Positions 22,646-33,001 of a stretch of DNA of 64,000 nucleotides are shown piece after piece (within the stretch, counting starts at the first letter, position 1; each line of letters begins with the position of its first letter). The stretch lies in contig NZ_CP104285.1 of NCBI RefSeq assembly GCF_025244905.1, forward strand, positions 3,658,001 through 3,722,000, in the 5' to 3' direction. The DNA is from Enterobacter mori (lineage in GTDB: Bacteria > Pseudomonadota > Gammaproteobacteria > Enterobacterales > Enterobacteriaceae). The notes under the pieces are model-generated. The model saw only the letters and a list, made by a program, of their open reading frames with translations. It had not been told where the DNA came from and did not search any database. The translations under genes were made by a program, and so were the position numbers.

Positions 22646-24877
22646 TTAACCGCCGTGCAGACGTCGCGCGTCTATCACATCCGGCACCTGGTTCAGTTTA
22701 CCGAGCACGCGGCCCAGCACCTGCAGGTTGTAGATTTCGATGGTCATATCGATGGTGGCAAGCTGCTCGCGGGTATCGCTGCGGCTGGCTACGCCCAGCA
22801 CGTTGACCTTCTCGTTAGCAAGAATGGTGGTGATGTCGCGCAGCAGACCGCTGCGGTCATTGGCGGTGACGCGCACCACCAGCGAGTAACCTGCGGAGTA
22901 ACTTTCGCCCCAGACCGCTTCTACGATACGCTCCGGCGCATGTGACTGCAGCTCTGCAAGCTGGTCACAGTCTGAACGGTGGATCGAAATCCCCCGCCCC
23001 TGAGTGATAAAGCCGACGATATCGTCACCGGGGATCGGCTGGCAGCAGCGGGCAATGTGGTGCATCAGATTGCCCACACCTTCCACGACCACGCGGCCGT
23101 TATCTTTGCTGCGCTGCTGCGGCACATGGGTTTTCTGCTGCAGCTGCTTCAGCGCTGCCGCATCCTGCTCCGCCGCACTTGGCTTGTTGAACTGCGCCTG
23201 CAGGAAGTTCACCATCTGATTCAGACGGATATCTCCGCCGCCAATGGCCGCTAACAGTTCGTCAAGCTCGTTGAAGTTGTAGCGTGGCAGCAGGAATTTC
23301 TCCGCCTCTTTCAGGCTGATCCCCACATGCTCCAGTTCGTCATCCAGGATCTGGCGACCGGCAAGGATGTTTTTATCGCGATCCTGCTTGCGGAACCAGG
23401 CGTGGATCTTGGAGCGCCCGCGGCTGGTGGTGACGTAGCCCAGGTTCGGGTTCAGCCAGTCACGGCTCGGGTTGGGCTGCTTCTGGGTGATGATCTCAAT
23501 CTGGTCACCCATCTGCAGTTGATAGGTGAACGGCACGATTCGTCCACCGATTTTCGCCCCGATGCAGCGGTGCCCCACATCACTGTGGATGTGGTAGGCG
23601 AAGTCGAGCGGCGTGGAGCCCGCGGGCAGGTCAACAACGTCCCCTTTCGGAGTAAAGACATAGACCCGGTCGTCGAAGACCTGGCTGCGCACTTCGTCGA
23701 GCATTTCGCCGGAATCAGCCATCTCTTCCTGCCACGCAATCAGCTTACGCAGCCAGGCGATACGGTCTTCATGTCCTGAACGCGCGCCGCCAGAGGTACC
23801 CTCTTTGTATTTCCAGTGCGCGGCCACACCCAGCTCGGCGTCTTCGTGCATCTGTTTGGTACGGATCTGGATCTCAACCGTTTTGCCGCCAGGGCCAAGC
23901 ACCACGGTATGAATAGACTGGTAGCCGTTTGGTTTCGGGTTCGCCACATAGTCGTCGAACTCGTCCGGCAAGTGGCGGAAGTGAGTATGTACAATCCCCA
24001 GTGCGGCGTAGCAGTCCTGCAGACGCTCCGCCACAATACGCACGGCGCGCACGTCAAACAGCTCGTCAAAGGCGAGGTGTTTCTTCTGCATTTTGCGCCA
24101 GATACTGTAGATGTGCTTAGGTCGACCGTAGACTTCGGCGCGCACATTCTCTTCTTTCATTGACTGACGCAGCCCGCTGACAAACTCGTCGATGTAGTGT
24201 TCACGATCGATACGGCGTTCATGCAGAAGTTTGGCAATGCGCTTGTATTCCGCCGGGTGCAAATAGCGGAAGCAGTAATCTTCCAGCTCCCATTTCAGCT
24301 GACCGATACCTAAGCGGTTCGCCAGCGGCGCATAGATATTTGTACACTCTTTGGCGGCAAGGACGCGCTCGTCTTCCGGCGCATCCTTCACTTCGCGCAG
24401 GTGCGCAATACGTTCGGCAAGCTTGATGACCACACAGCGGAAGTCATCCACCATAGCCAACAGCATTCGCCGGACGTTATCAACCTGTTCTGAGGAGACG
24501 GAATCGGTATGGGCAGCTTTAAGCTGGCGGATGGCCGCCATATCGCGCACGCCGTGGATCAGCGCGACGACGGAGGTCCCGACGCTGTCACGCAGCACGT
24601 CTTCGCTGACCACGTCAGCATCGGCGAGCGGGAACAGAAGCGCGGCCTGCAGCGTTTCGATATCCATGTTCAGCATGGAGAGAATTTCGACCATCTCGAT
24701 GCCGCGCCACAGCAGCAGCTCAGCGTCAGGATGCCCCTGCGTAGTGCGCAGACAATAGGCCCAGGTTTCGGTTAAGCGTTCACACGACTGCTGGCTGGAA
24801 ATCCCCAGACTTGCGATCCATTTTTGAGGGTCAAACTCACCAGCTTTATTAAGATGTGCACTTCTTACCGCAACCAT
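22646..24877 (-). CDS. relA: GTP pyrophosphokinase RelA (stringent response)
   Basis: RelA makes (p)ppGpp on stalled ribosomes carrying uncharged tRNA. The 743-residue protein has a degenerate HD hydrolase domain, the synthetase domain (about 200-350; GYQSIHT motif), a TGS domain with VFTPKGDVVDLPAGSTPLD, a helical/zinc-finger region with HHIARCCQPIPGD, and a C-terminal ACT domain. Hydrolase residues are not preserved, as expected for RelA rather than SpoT. It lies between rlmD and mazG in one direction. Confidence 0.98.
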   Translation of the reverse strand: MVAVRSAHLNKAGEFDPQKWIASLGISSQQSCERLTETWAYCLRTTQGHPDAELLLWRGIEMVEILSMLNMDIETLQAALLFPLADADVVSEDVLRDSVGTSVVALIHGVRDMAAIRQLKAAHTDSVSSEQVDNVRRMLLAMVDDFRCVVIKLAERIAHLREVKDAPEDERVLAAKECTNIYAPLANRLGIGQLKWELEDYCFRYLHPAEYKRIAKLLHERRIDREHYIDEFVSGLRQSMKEENVRAEVYGRPKHIYSIWRKMQKKHLAFDELFDVRAVRIVAERLQDCYAALGIVHTHFRHLPDEFDDYVANPKPNGYQSIHTVVLGPGGKTVEIQIRTKQMHEDAELGVAAHWKYKEGTSGGARSGHEDRIAWLRKLIAWQEEMADSGEMLDEVRSQVFDDRVYVFTPKGDVVDLPAGSTPLDFAYHIHSDVGHRCIGAKIGGRIVPFTYQLQMGDQIEIITQKQPNPSRDWLNPNLGYVTTSRGRSKIHAWFRKQDRDKNILAGRQILDDELEHVGISLKEAEKFLLPRYNFNELDELLAAIGGGDIRLNQMVNFLQAQFNKPSAAEQDAAALKQLQQKTHVPQQRSKDNGRVVVEGVGNLMHHIARCCQPIPGDDIVGFITQGRGISIHRSDCDQLAELQSHAPERIVEAVWGESYSAGYSLVVRVTANDRSGLLRDITTILANEKVNVLGVASRSDTREQLATIDMTIEIYNLQVLGRVLGKLNQVPDVIDARRLHGG

Positions 24878-24928
24878 CGTCCTCTCCTTTAGGGACCAGG
24901 GCCTGTCGAAGTCGACAAGCCAAACAAA

Positions 24929-26227
24929 TTAGATGTGCTCAAACAACGCCATCGATTCCAGATGTCCAGTGTGCGGGAACATGTCCAGCATTGCCAGACG
25001 CTGAATCTGGTAACCCGCACTGATTAATGCCTCGCTGTCTCGGGCAAGCGTCGCCGGGTTACAGGAAACATAGACCACACGCTTCGGCGCGAGTTTAATA
25101 ATATGTGCCATTACGCCCGGAGCACCGGCACGTGCCGGGTCGAGCAAAATTTTATCAAAGCCCTGTTTTGCCCACGGCTGTTGAGTCACATCGTCCTCAA
25201 GGTTTTGATGAAAAAATGTCACATTTTGCAAGCCATTCTGTCGGGCGTTTTCCTGTCCTTTGGCGACCAGCGCCTCAACGCCTTCCACACCCACCACGTT
25301 TGCCGCTTTCAGAGCCAGAGGGAGCGTGAAATTACCCATACCGCAGAAGAGATCGAGCACCCGGTCGGTCGGCTGGATATCAAGCCAGTCCAGCGCTTTT
25401 TCAATCATCTGCTGATTCACGCCGTCATTAACCTGGATGAAATCCCGCGGGCTGAACGTTAAGCGTAGCCCGTTTGACGCATACCAGGGAGCCTCTCCCG
25501 TAACCTGCTCAAGTATCTCGCTTTGTGGCGCCAGGAAAAGCGCAAGCTTGTGGGAATGCGAAAAGCGTTCCAGTTTTTCGCGGTCTTTTTCAGACAGCGG
25601 CGCAGTATGGCGCAGCACCATCAGCGGGCCGTTGTTAGCCAGAACCAGTTCCACATGCCCGAGATGGCGAACACCCTCAAGCCCGGACAGACACTGGTGC
25701 ACATCAGGGAGCAATGCTTCAAGTTGGGGCGCCAAAACAGGGCACTGCTTTATATCCACGGTATCGCTGGCGCTGGCTTTACGAAATCCCATCTCCAGCC
25801 GCTCGGTTTTGGGGTGATAACTGAGGCTCAGGCGCGCGCGCCGACGGTAGCCCCAGGGCTGCCCGGCGATAATCTCGTTTACCTCATGCTTAAGCTGACG
25901 CGCCAGCGCGCTGCTTTTACTTTTTTGCTGTAAAACTACGCTGGCATGCTGTTGCTGGCAGCCCCCGCAGACACCAAAATGGGGGCAGCGAGGCACTTCG
26001 CGTTCCGGGCTGTCACTCAGTCGGCGCTTCACCTGGCCGCGCGCGTACTGGCGTTTATCTTCCGTCAGCGTAATTTCTGCTCGTTCTGATGGCAGCAAAC
26101 CTGTTATAAACAGTGTCTTACCGTTGTGTCGCGCCACCCCCTGACCAAAGGGATCGAGGTCCGTGGCTTCAACAGTTATGATCTGACGCGTCGTCACGCG
26201 TCGCTTTGCAGAGTAGAATTGCGCCAT
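24929..26227 (-). CDS. rlmD: 23S rRNA (uracil(1939)-C(5))-methyltransferase
   Basis: RlmD methylates U1939 of 23S rRNA with S-adenosylmethionine. I start at 26227 ([10 protein letters not shown], 432 residues) since the frame upstream of this is not conserved. An N-terminal TRAM domain is followed by an iron-sulfur site ([13 protein letters not shown]), the SAM site [11 protein letters not shown] and the catalytic Cys in [12 protein letters not shown]. Divergent from barA with a 58-base gap. Confidence 0.97.
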   Translation of the reverse strand: MAQFYSAKRRVTTRQIITVEATDLDPFGQGVARHNGKTLFITGLLPSERAEITLTEDKRQYARGQVKRRLSDSPEREVPRCPHFGVCGGCQQQHASVVLQQKSKSSALARQLKHEVNEIIAGQPWGYRRRARLSLSYHPKTERLEMGFRKASASDTVDIKQCPVLAPQLEALLPDVHQCLSGLEGVRHLGHVELVLANNGPLMVLRHTAPLSEKDREKLERFSHSHKLALFLAPQSEILEQVTGEAPWYASNGLRLTFSPRDFIQVNDGVNQQMIEKALDWLDIQPTDRVLDLFCGMGNFTLPLALKAANVVGVEGVEALVAKGQENARQNGLQNVTFFHQNLEDDVTQQPWAKQGFDKILLDPARAGAPGVMAHIIKLAPKRVVYVSCNPATLARDSEALISAGYQIQRLAMLDMFPHTGHLESMALFEHI

Positions 26228-26285
26228 CGCTGAGATTTTTCTCACATATAAACATAATTGTCTAATTGTCCCATAACGGAACGCC

Positions 26286-29045
26286 ATGACCAACTACAGC
26301 CTGCGTGCACGCATGATGATTTTGATCCTCGCCCCCACCGTATTGATCGGTTTACTGCTGAGTATCTTCTTTGTGGTGCATCGCTATAACGATTTGCAGC
26401 GACAGCTGGAAGACGCCGGAGCCAGCATCATCGAACCGCTGGCGGTCTCCAGCGAATACGGGATGAACCTGCAAAACCGGGAATCCATTGGTCAGTTAAT
26501 TAGCGTCCTGCATCGTCGTCACTCGGACATCGTGCGGGCTATCTCCGTTTATGATGAAAACAACCGTCTGTTTGTTACCTCGAATTTTCACCTTGACCCG
26601 ACATCCCTGAAAATTCCTGACGGCACGCCATTCCCGCGCCATCTCACCGTATTGCGGCGAGGGGATATTATGATCCTGCGCACACCGATCATCTCCGAGA
26701 GTTATTCTCCCGATGAATCCGCTCAGTCTGAAGCCAAATCCAGCAACAACATGCTGGGATATGTGGCGCTGGAGTTGGATCTCAAGTCAGTCCGGCTGCA
26801 GCAGTACAAAGAAATATTTATCTCCGGCGTGATGATGCTCTTCTGTATCGGCATTGCGCTGATTTTCGGCTGGCGACTGATGCGTGATGTGACGGGGCCA
26901 ATTCGAAACATGGTCAACACCGTTGACCGTATCCGTCGCGGCCAGCTCGACAGCCGCGTGGAAGGGTTTATGTTGGGCGAGCTGGATATGCTGAAAAACG
27001 GCATCAACTCGATGGCGATGTCGCTGGCGGCGTATCATGAAGAGATGCAGCACAACGTTGACCAGGCCACCTCCGACCTGCGCGAAACGCTGGAGCAAAT
27101 GGAAATTCAGAACGTCGAGCTGGATCTGGCGAAAAAACGCGCTCAGGAGGCTGCGCGCATTAAATCCGAATTCCTTGCCAATATGTCACACGAACTGCGT
27201 ACGCCGCTGAACGGCGTGATCGGCTTTACCCGTCTGACGCTGAAAAGCGAGCTTAACCCCACCCAGCGCGACCATCTGCATACTATCGAACGTTCGGCCA
27301 ACAACCTGCTGGCGATCATTAACGACGTGCTGGACTTCTCGAAGCTGGAAGCGGGCAAGCTGATCCTGGAAAGTATCCCGTTCCCGCTGCGCAGTACGCT
27401 GGATGAAGTGGTGACGTTGCTCGCGCACTCGTCGCACGACAAGGGCCTTGAGCTGACGCTCAATATCAAGAACGACGTACCGGATAACGTCATTGGTGAT
27501 CCGCTGCGTCTGCAGCAGGTCATCACCAATCTGGTGGGTAACGCGATCAAGTTTACCGAGAGCGGCAATATCGACATTCTTGTCGAAAAACGGGCGCTCA
27601 GTAATAACAAGGTACAGATTGAGGTGCAGATCCGCGATACCGGTATCGGCATACCGGAGCGCGATCAGTCGCGTCTGTTCCAGGCATTCCGTCAGGCGGA
27701 CGCCAGTATTTCCCGCCGCCACGGGGGGACCGGCCTGGGGCTGGTGATCACCCAAAAACTGGTAAAAGAGATGGGCGGCGATATCTCCTTCCACAGCCAG
27801 CCTAACCGGGGTTCGACCTTCTGGTTCCATATCAATCTCGATCTCAACCCCAACGTCATGACCGATGGGCCAGTGACCGACTGCCTGAAAGGGATGCGTC
27901 TGGCCTACGTTGAGCCAAATGCCGCAGCGGCACAGTGCACGCTGGACGTGCTAAGCACCACGCCGCTGGAGGTTGTCTACAGCCCGACCTTCTCTGCACT
28001 TACCGTTGAGCACTACGATATCCTGCTGATGGGGATCCCGGTGACCTTTACGGGCGAACTGACCATGCAGCAGGAGCGCCTGGCGAAAGCGGCATCAATG
28101 ACCGATTACCTGCTGCTGGCTCTGCCTTGCCATGCACAAATTAAAGCCGAAGAGTTGAAAAACGACGGGGCAGCCGCCTGCCTGCTCAAACCGCTCACGG
28201 CCACACGCTTGCTACCTGCGCTCACCGAATATTGTCGCCTGAGCCAGCACGCGCTGCCGCTCATCAGCGACGAGCAAAAGCTGCCGATGAGCGTGATGGC
28301 GGTGGACGATAACCCGGCAAACCTGAAGCTGATTGGCGTGCTGCTGGAGGATCAGGTTCAGCATGTGGAACTGTGTACCAGCGGTGCGCAGGCAGTGGAA
28401 CAGGCTAAACAGATGCAGTTCGATTTGATCCTGATGGATATTCAGATGCCGGGTATGGACGGCATTCGCGCCTGCGAGCTTATCCGCCAGCTCCCGCATC
28501 AGCAGCAAACGCCGGTTATTGCAGTGACCGCGCACGCCATGGCCGGACAGAAAGAAAAATTGCTGAGCGCCGGGATGAATGATTATCTGGCCAAGCCTAT
28601 CGACGAAGAGAAACTGCATAGCCTGCTGGTGCGCTACAAACCGGGGCACATTGGCGGGACATACACGGTTTCAGCAGAATCGCCGGAAATTAGCGTCAAC
28701 CAGAATGCCACCTTCGACTGGTCGCTGGCGCTGCGCCAGGCGGCAGGGAAAACCGATTTAGCCCGCGACATGTTGCAGATGCTGGTCGCATTCCTGCCGG
28801 AAATCCGTAATAAAGTTGAAGAACAGCTGGTGGGAGAAAACCCTGAAGAACTGCTGGAAGCTATCCACAAGCTGCACGGCAGCTGCGGCTACAGCGGGGT
28901 GCCGCGGTTGAAGAACCTTTGTCAGTTGCTGGAGCAACAGTTACGCGCCGGTACGCCAGAATCCGAGCTTGAACCCGAGTTCCTGGAGTTGCTTGATGAG
29001 ATGGATAATGTGACAAGGGAAGCAATGAAGGTGTTGGGGAGCTGA
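26286..29045 (+). CDS. barA: Hybrid sensor histidine kinase BarA
   Basis: BarA phosphorylates UvrY (SirA) through a phosphorelay in response to carboxylates, controlling carbon storage through CsrB/CsrC. The 919-residue protein has TM1 (about 10-31), a periplasmic region, TM2 (about 176-196), HAMP, the kinase H-box with H302 in [10 protein letters not shown], the ATPase domain (GTGLGLVI), a first poorly conserved receiver-like region (about 530-650), a receiver with D718 in LILMDIQMP, and an Hpt domain with H861 in IHKLHGSCG. All phosphorelay residues are intact. csrB, its main indirect target, is in this window. Confidence 0.98.
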   Translation: MTNYSLRARMMILILAPTVLIGLLLSIFFVVHRYNDLQRQLEDAGASIIEPLAVSSEYGMNLQNRESIGQLISVLHRRHSDIVRAISVYDENNRLFVTSNFHLDPTSLKIPDGTPFPRHLTVLRRGDIMILRTPIISESYSPDESAQSEAKSSNNMLGYVALELDLKSVRLQQYKEIFISGVMMLFCIGIALIFGWRLMRDVTGPIRNMVNTVDRIRRGQLDSRVEGFMLGELDMLKNGINSMAMSLAAYHEEMQHNVDQATSDLRETLEQMEIQNVELDLAKKRAQEAARIKSEFLANMSHELRTPLNGVIGFTRLTLKSELNPTQRDHLHTIERSANNLLAIINDVLDFSKLEAGKLILESIPFPLRSTLDEVVTLLAHSSHDKGLELTLNIKNDVPDNVIGDPLRLQQVITNLVGNAIKFTESGNIDILVEKRALSNNKVQIEVQIRDTGIGIPERDQSRLFQAFRQADASISRRHGGTGLGLVITQKLVKEMGGDISFHSQPNRGSTFWFHINLDLNPNVMTDGPVTDCLKGMRLAYVEPNAAAAQCTLDVLSTTPLEVVYSPTFSALTVEHYDILLMGIPVTFTGELTMQQERLAKAASMTDYLLLALPCHAQIKAEELKNDGAAACLLKPLTATRLLPALTEYCRLSQHALPLISDEQKLPMSVMAVDDNPANLKLIGVLLEDQVQHVELCTSGAQAVEQAKQMQFDLILMDIQMPGMDGIRACELIRQLPHQQQTPVIAVTAHAMAGQKEKLLSAGMNDYLAKPIDEEKLHSLLVRYKPGHIGGTYTVSAESPEISVNQNATFDWSLALRQAAGKTDLARDMLQMLVAFLPEIRNKVEEQLVGENPEELLEAIHKLHGSCGYSGVPRLKNLCQLLEQQLRAGTPESELEPEFLELLDEMDNVTREAMKVLGS

Positions 29046-29051
29046 TATAAA

Positions 29052-29127
29052 AGCCCAGTGGCGCTACGCTTACCGGGCCTACAGGAGCACGAACGTAGGC
29101 CGGGTAAGGCGAAGCCGCCACCCGGCA
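29052..29127. repeat. BIME between barA and the glycerate kinase remnant
   Basis: Two inverted REP units, GCCCAGTGGCGC...CCGGGCCTACA (29053-29083) and GTAGGCCGGG...CCACCCGGCA (29095-29127), fill the convergent barA/garK gap. Confidence 0.87.
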
Positions 29128-29451
29128 ATCACAGTTAAAATTCCTTCCCTACTTTCAGCGCCGCCGCGATATTCCTCGCGGCCATCTGCACATTCTTGCT
29201 GGCATTTTCAAGCGCGTCTTCCAGTGAGCAGATCGTGTAGATCACGCTAAACACCGCATCAATGCCGTGATCGTGTACCACACCAACGTCCGCCGTCAGG
29301 CTTCCTGCAATACCGATAACGGGTTTGTTAAAGCGTTTCGCCACTTTCGCCACGCCCACAGGGACTTTGCCGTGGATCGTCTGGCTGTCGATGCGACCTT
29401 CACCCGTGATCACCAAATCCGCATCGGCCACCTGGTCGGCCAGGTGTTGTA

Positions 29452-30741
29452 TGACCGGATACATAGGTGACAGATCAGACCGGGAACATAGGTAACACTT
29501 TTCAGTCTATCCGGTGCACACTCTCGGTTTTTCGGTCGTAGTACGCAAGCGTTATTCCATTAAAGATGATGGCCTCCAGGCCATCATCCTTTTCTTCCAG
29601 CATGATGTATTCGCCAGTCAGTGCTTCACTCAGGAACACCGTCCCCTTTTTCCCCATATAGAGTGTCCCCCTCGATTTCACCCTGTAGACCGCACCTCCT
29701 TCCGGGTAAACATATTCAGGAACACGGCCATCCCAGCGTCGGTTCGAGGGTTGCCATACCGTTCCGGGCGTTGCACCCGCCAGGGCTTCATGTGGCCTTT
29801 CGTAATTAAATTCTTTCCGGTAGTCACTGAACCACCGCTGTTGTTCTTCCATCGTCATGAAGGTGTTGCCCTGTTTCACCGCACTTTTCAGGGTGCGGTG
29901 CATTCGCTCATGGCGGCCATTTTCTTCCGGATGACCCTTTCTGATACGCTCCGGCCTGATGCCCAGCTTGATTAGCCAGACGGCAAGACGACTTAGTCCG
30001 GCTATCCCTGTTCCCGCGAAGGGCTGACCGTTATCGGTTCTGAGTACTTCCGGCAGACCGTATTCCAGAAACGCATCTGTCAGGCACTTTCTGACGAAGG
30101 GCTCGCTCTCCCGGTCCGTTCCCCGGCAGCTCAGAAGATACCGGCTGTGATTGTCGGTCAGGGTGAAGGGATGGCAGTACTCTCTGCTCAGCAGCCTGAA
30201 CTTGCCTTTAAAATCAGCGCTCCAGACCTGGTTATTCTCGCTGATGGTCGTCAGGGGCTGGCGATTGCCCGGGGTTCTGCGTTTTCGCTTTTTATCCGGA
30301 ACCAGGCCTTCACGCTTGAGGATATCGCCGATAGTGCTGGCAGCAGGTACGGTAAAATCGACATGATGGTTGAGCATCCACATCCGCAGTTTTTTGGGGC
30401 CCCAGTCAGGGTGTTTTTGCCTCAGGGCCGTAAGTTGTGCGGCGATATCATCAGGAACTGTCCGGGAGTGGGAGTGCGGAGCGCGCGACCGGTCAGAAAG
30501 AGATGACAGGTCAGAGGGGTCAAAACGCTGAAGCCATTTGTAGCCGGTTTTTCGACTGATGCCGAAGAGACGGCAAAGAGCGGAGAAGGAGTCCGTACCT
30601 GCATGGCAGGCACGGATAAAATCAAGGCGTTGCATAGGTCGGGTCTCAGTCCAGGGCATAGCGAGTCTCCTCTTCTATGCCAGTTATAACTGTTACCCAT
30701 GTATCCGGTCTAAAGTGTTACCCATGTTTCCGGTTCATACC
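29452..30741 (-). mobile_element. IS481-like insertion sequence in garK
   Basis: About 1,290 bp with one transposase gene, bounded by imperfect inverted repeats. Each end carries two copies of a module of the type ACCGGATACATAGGTGACA, at 29454 and 29479 on the left and, in reverse, at 30691-30709 and 30716-30734 on the right. The flanking tetranucleotide TGTA (29448-29451, 30742-30745) is the probable target duplication. The exact right border is uncertain by about 4 bases, because the terminal similarity would fit better with an end at 30737. Confidence 0.85.
29502..30659 (-). CDS. IS481-family DDE transposase
   Basis: A 385-residue transposase. The N-terminal helix-turn-helix spans about 24-45 (FSALCRLFGISRKTGYKWL), followed by an integrase-type catalytic core with D149 (WSADFKGKF), D209 (LRTDNGQPF) and E245 (GHPEENGRHERMH), which gives the 35-residue D-E spacing typical of IS3/IS481-type enzymes. 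The start could also be the Met at residue 9. The frame is intact, so the element may still be active. It is transcribed in the same direction as the gud operon. Confidence 0.92.
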   Translation of the reverse strand: MPWTETRPMQRLDFIRACHAGTDSFSALCRLFGISRKTGYKWLQRFDPSDLSSLSDRSRAPHSHSRTVPDDIAAQLTALRQKHPDWGPKKLRMWMLNHHVDFTVPAASTIGDILKREGLVPDKKRKRRTPGNRQPLTTISENNQVWSADFKGKFRLLSREYCHPFTLTDNHSRYLLSCRGTDRESEPFVRKCLTDAFLEYGLPEVLRTDNGQPFAGTGIAGLSRLAVWLIKLGIRPERIRKGHPEENGRHERMHRTLKSAVKQGNTFMTMEEQQRWFSDYRKEFNYERPHEALAGATPGTVWQPSNRRWDGRVPEYVYPEGGAVYRVKSRGTLYMGKKGTVFLSEALTGEYIMLEEKDDGLEAIIFNGITLAYYDRKTESVHRID

Positions 30742-31648
30742 TGTAGCGCATCGGTCACAATCTCAATACCCTGGCGCAGCTGCGCGCCGCAAAAGGCGTA
30801 CAGCGCCGCCCCCATGCCACCCGCCGCGCCGCCGCCAGCAAGGTTTAGCACATCGATATCCAGATCCCGGGCAATGACTCTCGCATACTGTGCCAGCGCG
30901 TTGTCCAGGGTAACGATCATCTCGGGTGTGGCCCCTTTTTGCGGGCCAAATACGGCTGACGCACCATCCTTTCCGGTGAGCGGATTCGTCACATCACAGG
31001 CAACTTCTATCCGGCACTCCGCCAGACGGCTGTCCAGCCCGCTCAGGTCGATACGCGCGAGTTTTCCCAGCTCGCCCCCGCCCTGCCCAAGAGGCTGCCC
31101 GCTGTCGTCCAGCAGCTTTGCGCCCAGCGCCTGCACCATGCCCGCGCCGCCGTCATTCGTCGCGCTACCGCCAATGCCGATAATAATATGCTTAACGCCC
31201 GCATCCAGCGCATGGCGGATGAGCTCACCCGTTCCCCACGAGGTAGTGAGCAGCGGGTTACGCCTGGAAGGCGTGACAAGTTCCAGACCGCTCGCCGCCG
31301 CCATCTCAATAAACGCGCTCTGCTCGTCACCGGAAAGCCCGTAAAAACCGTCTACGCGCTCACCCAACGGGCCGGTGACGGATACGGGGACAATACGCCC
31401 ATGAGTGGCCGCGACCATGGCTTCCACGGTCCCTTCTCCACCATCCGCAACCGGAAGTTTGACGTACTCTGCCGTCGGAAAAATTTCGCGAAAACCGTTT
31501 TCAATCGCCGTCGCGACCTCAAGCGCGCTCAAACTTTCCTTATACGAGTCCGGTGCGATAACAATTTTCATAAGCCATCCTTACGCATGTTGATTACGTT
31601 AAGCATACACCACGTAAATGACCGCCCATGGGAGCGGTCCCAGTACGT

Positions 31649-32986
31649 TTATCGTACCATGCATGGACGCTTGTTGTCGAATGTCCAGTCAGGGATCAGA
31701 TATTGCATCGCCAGCGCATCGTCACGCGCGCCCAGCCCGTGTTTCTGATAGAGCTCATGCGCTTTCATCACCTGGTCCATATCCAGCTCAACGCCCAGCC
31801 CCGGCGTGGCTGGCACCTGCACCATACCGCCTTTGATTTCAAGTGGCTGCTTAGTAAGACGCTGATTGCCCTCCTGCCAGATCCAGTGGGTATCGATGGC
31901 GGTGATCGTGCCCGGCGCGGCAGCGGCGACGTGAGTGAACATCGCCAGCGACACGTCGAAGTGGTTGTTGGAATGTGAGCCCCAGGTCAGGCCGAACTCG
32001 TGACACATCTGCGCCACGCGCACCGAACCCTGCATCGTCCAGAAGTGCGGGTCCGCCAGAGGAATATCGACGGACTGAAGGGATAAGGTATGCCCCATCT
32101 GGCGCCAGTCGGTAGCGATCATATTGGTTGCCGTTGGCAAACCGGTGGCGCGGCGAAACTCGGCCATCACCTCGCGCCCGGAGAAGCCCTGCTCGGCCCC
32201 ACACGGATCTTCCGCATAGGCCAGCACGCCTTTGAGCTGCTTACCGATTTTAATCGCTTCATCAAGCGACCATGCGCCGTTCGGATCCAGCGTCACGCGC
32301 GCCTGCGGGAAACGTTTTGCCAGCGCGGTAATGGCTTCTGCTTCTTCTTCCCCTGCCAGTACGCCGCCCTTCAGTTTGAAGTCGTTGAACCCATATTTTT
32401 CGTACGCGGCTTCGGCCAGACGCACGACCGCGTCAGGAGTCATCGCTTCATCGTGGCGAACGCGGTACCAGTCGCAGTGCTCATCCGGCTGGCTCTGGTA
32501 TGGCAGCGGCGTCAGCTTGCGGTTGCCAACAAAGAACAGATAGCCCAGCATTTCCACTTCTGTGCGCTGCTGCCCCTCGCCCAGCAGGGACGCAACGTTC
32601 ACGCCAAGATGCTGACCAAGCAGATCCAACATTGCTGCCTCAATACCGGTGACCACGTGAATGGTCGTACGCAGATCGAAGGTTTGCAGCCCGCGCCCGC
32701 CCGCATCGCGGTCCGCAAAGGCGCTACGCACGCTATTGAGAACATTTTTGTATTCGCCGAGGGTTTTCCCCACCACCAGCGGAATGGCGTCCTCCAGCGT
32801 TTTGCGGATCTTTTCCCCGCCCGGAATTTCGCCCACGCCCGTATGGCCGGAATTGTCTGTGATAATCACGATATTGCGGGTAAAGAACGGCGCATGTGCG
32901 CCGCTCAAATTCATCAGCATGCTGTCATGGCCCGCAACCGGAACGATCTGCATGGAAGTGACTACAGGGGTAGAAAATGTGCTCAT
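31649..32986 (-). CDS. gudD: Glucarate dehydratase
   Basis: GudD dehydrates D-glucarate (and L-idarate) to 5-keto-4-deoxy-D-glucarate. The 445-residue enolase-superfamily protein has the Lys pair in [10 protein letters not shown], metal-ligand segments [10 protein letters not shown] and YAEDPCG, and the catalytic His in [12 protein letters not shown]. It lies 77 bases ahead of the split garK and 15 bases after gudX. Control by the regulator CdaR is expected from E. coli and was not verified. Confidence 0.97.
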   Translation of the reverse strand: MSTFSTPVVTSMQIVPVAGHDSMLMNLSGAHAPFFTRNIVIITDNSGHTGVGEIPGGEKIRKTLEDAIPLVVGKTLGEYKNVLNSVRSAFADRDAGGRGLQTFDLRTTIHVVTGIEAAMLDLLGQHLGVNVASLLGEGQQRTEVEMLGYLFFVGNRKLTPLPYQSQPDEHCDWYRVRHDEAMTPDAVVRLAEAAYEKYGFNDFKLKGGVLAGEEEAEAITALAKRFPQARVTLDPNGAWSLDEAIKIGKQLKGVLAYAEDPCGAEQGFSGREVMAEFRRATGLPTATNMIATDWRQMGHTLSLQSVDIPLADPHFWTMQGSVRVAQMCHEFGLTWGSHSNNHFDVSLAMFTHVAAAAPGTITAIDTHWIWQEGNQRLTKQPLEIKGGMVQVPATPGLGVELDMDQVMKAHELYQKHGLGARDDALAMQYLIPDWTFDNKRPCMVR

Positions 32987-33001
32987 GGTTCAATCCTTTT
33001 A

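Larger units (their letters stand above)
29135..31571 (-). pseudogene. garK: Glycerate 2-kinase, split by an insertion sequence
   Basis: Glycerate kinase phosphorylates D-glycerate, the end step of glucarate/galactarate breakdown. The N-terminal part (31571 down to about 30742, [18 protein letters not shown]..., 276 native codons then a 2-codon tail and stop) and the C-terminal part (29451 down to 29135, QHLADQVADADLVITGEGR... to KVGKEF, 104 codons) are separated by a 1.29-kb insertion. Removing the element and one copy of TGTA joins them in frame as a 380-codon gene; GarK and GlxK are about 381. No other damage is seen, so the insertion is probably recent. The catalytic region is broken, so function is presumably lost. 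It is last in gudP-gudX-gudD-garK. The symbol could equally be glxK. Confidence 0.92.

Noticed and set aside
29135..29464. A separate 109-codon gene starting MYPVIQHLADQ
   Set aside because: The apparent start lies inside the insertion sequence end; the rest is the C-terminal part of the interrupted glycerate kinase.
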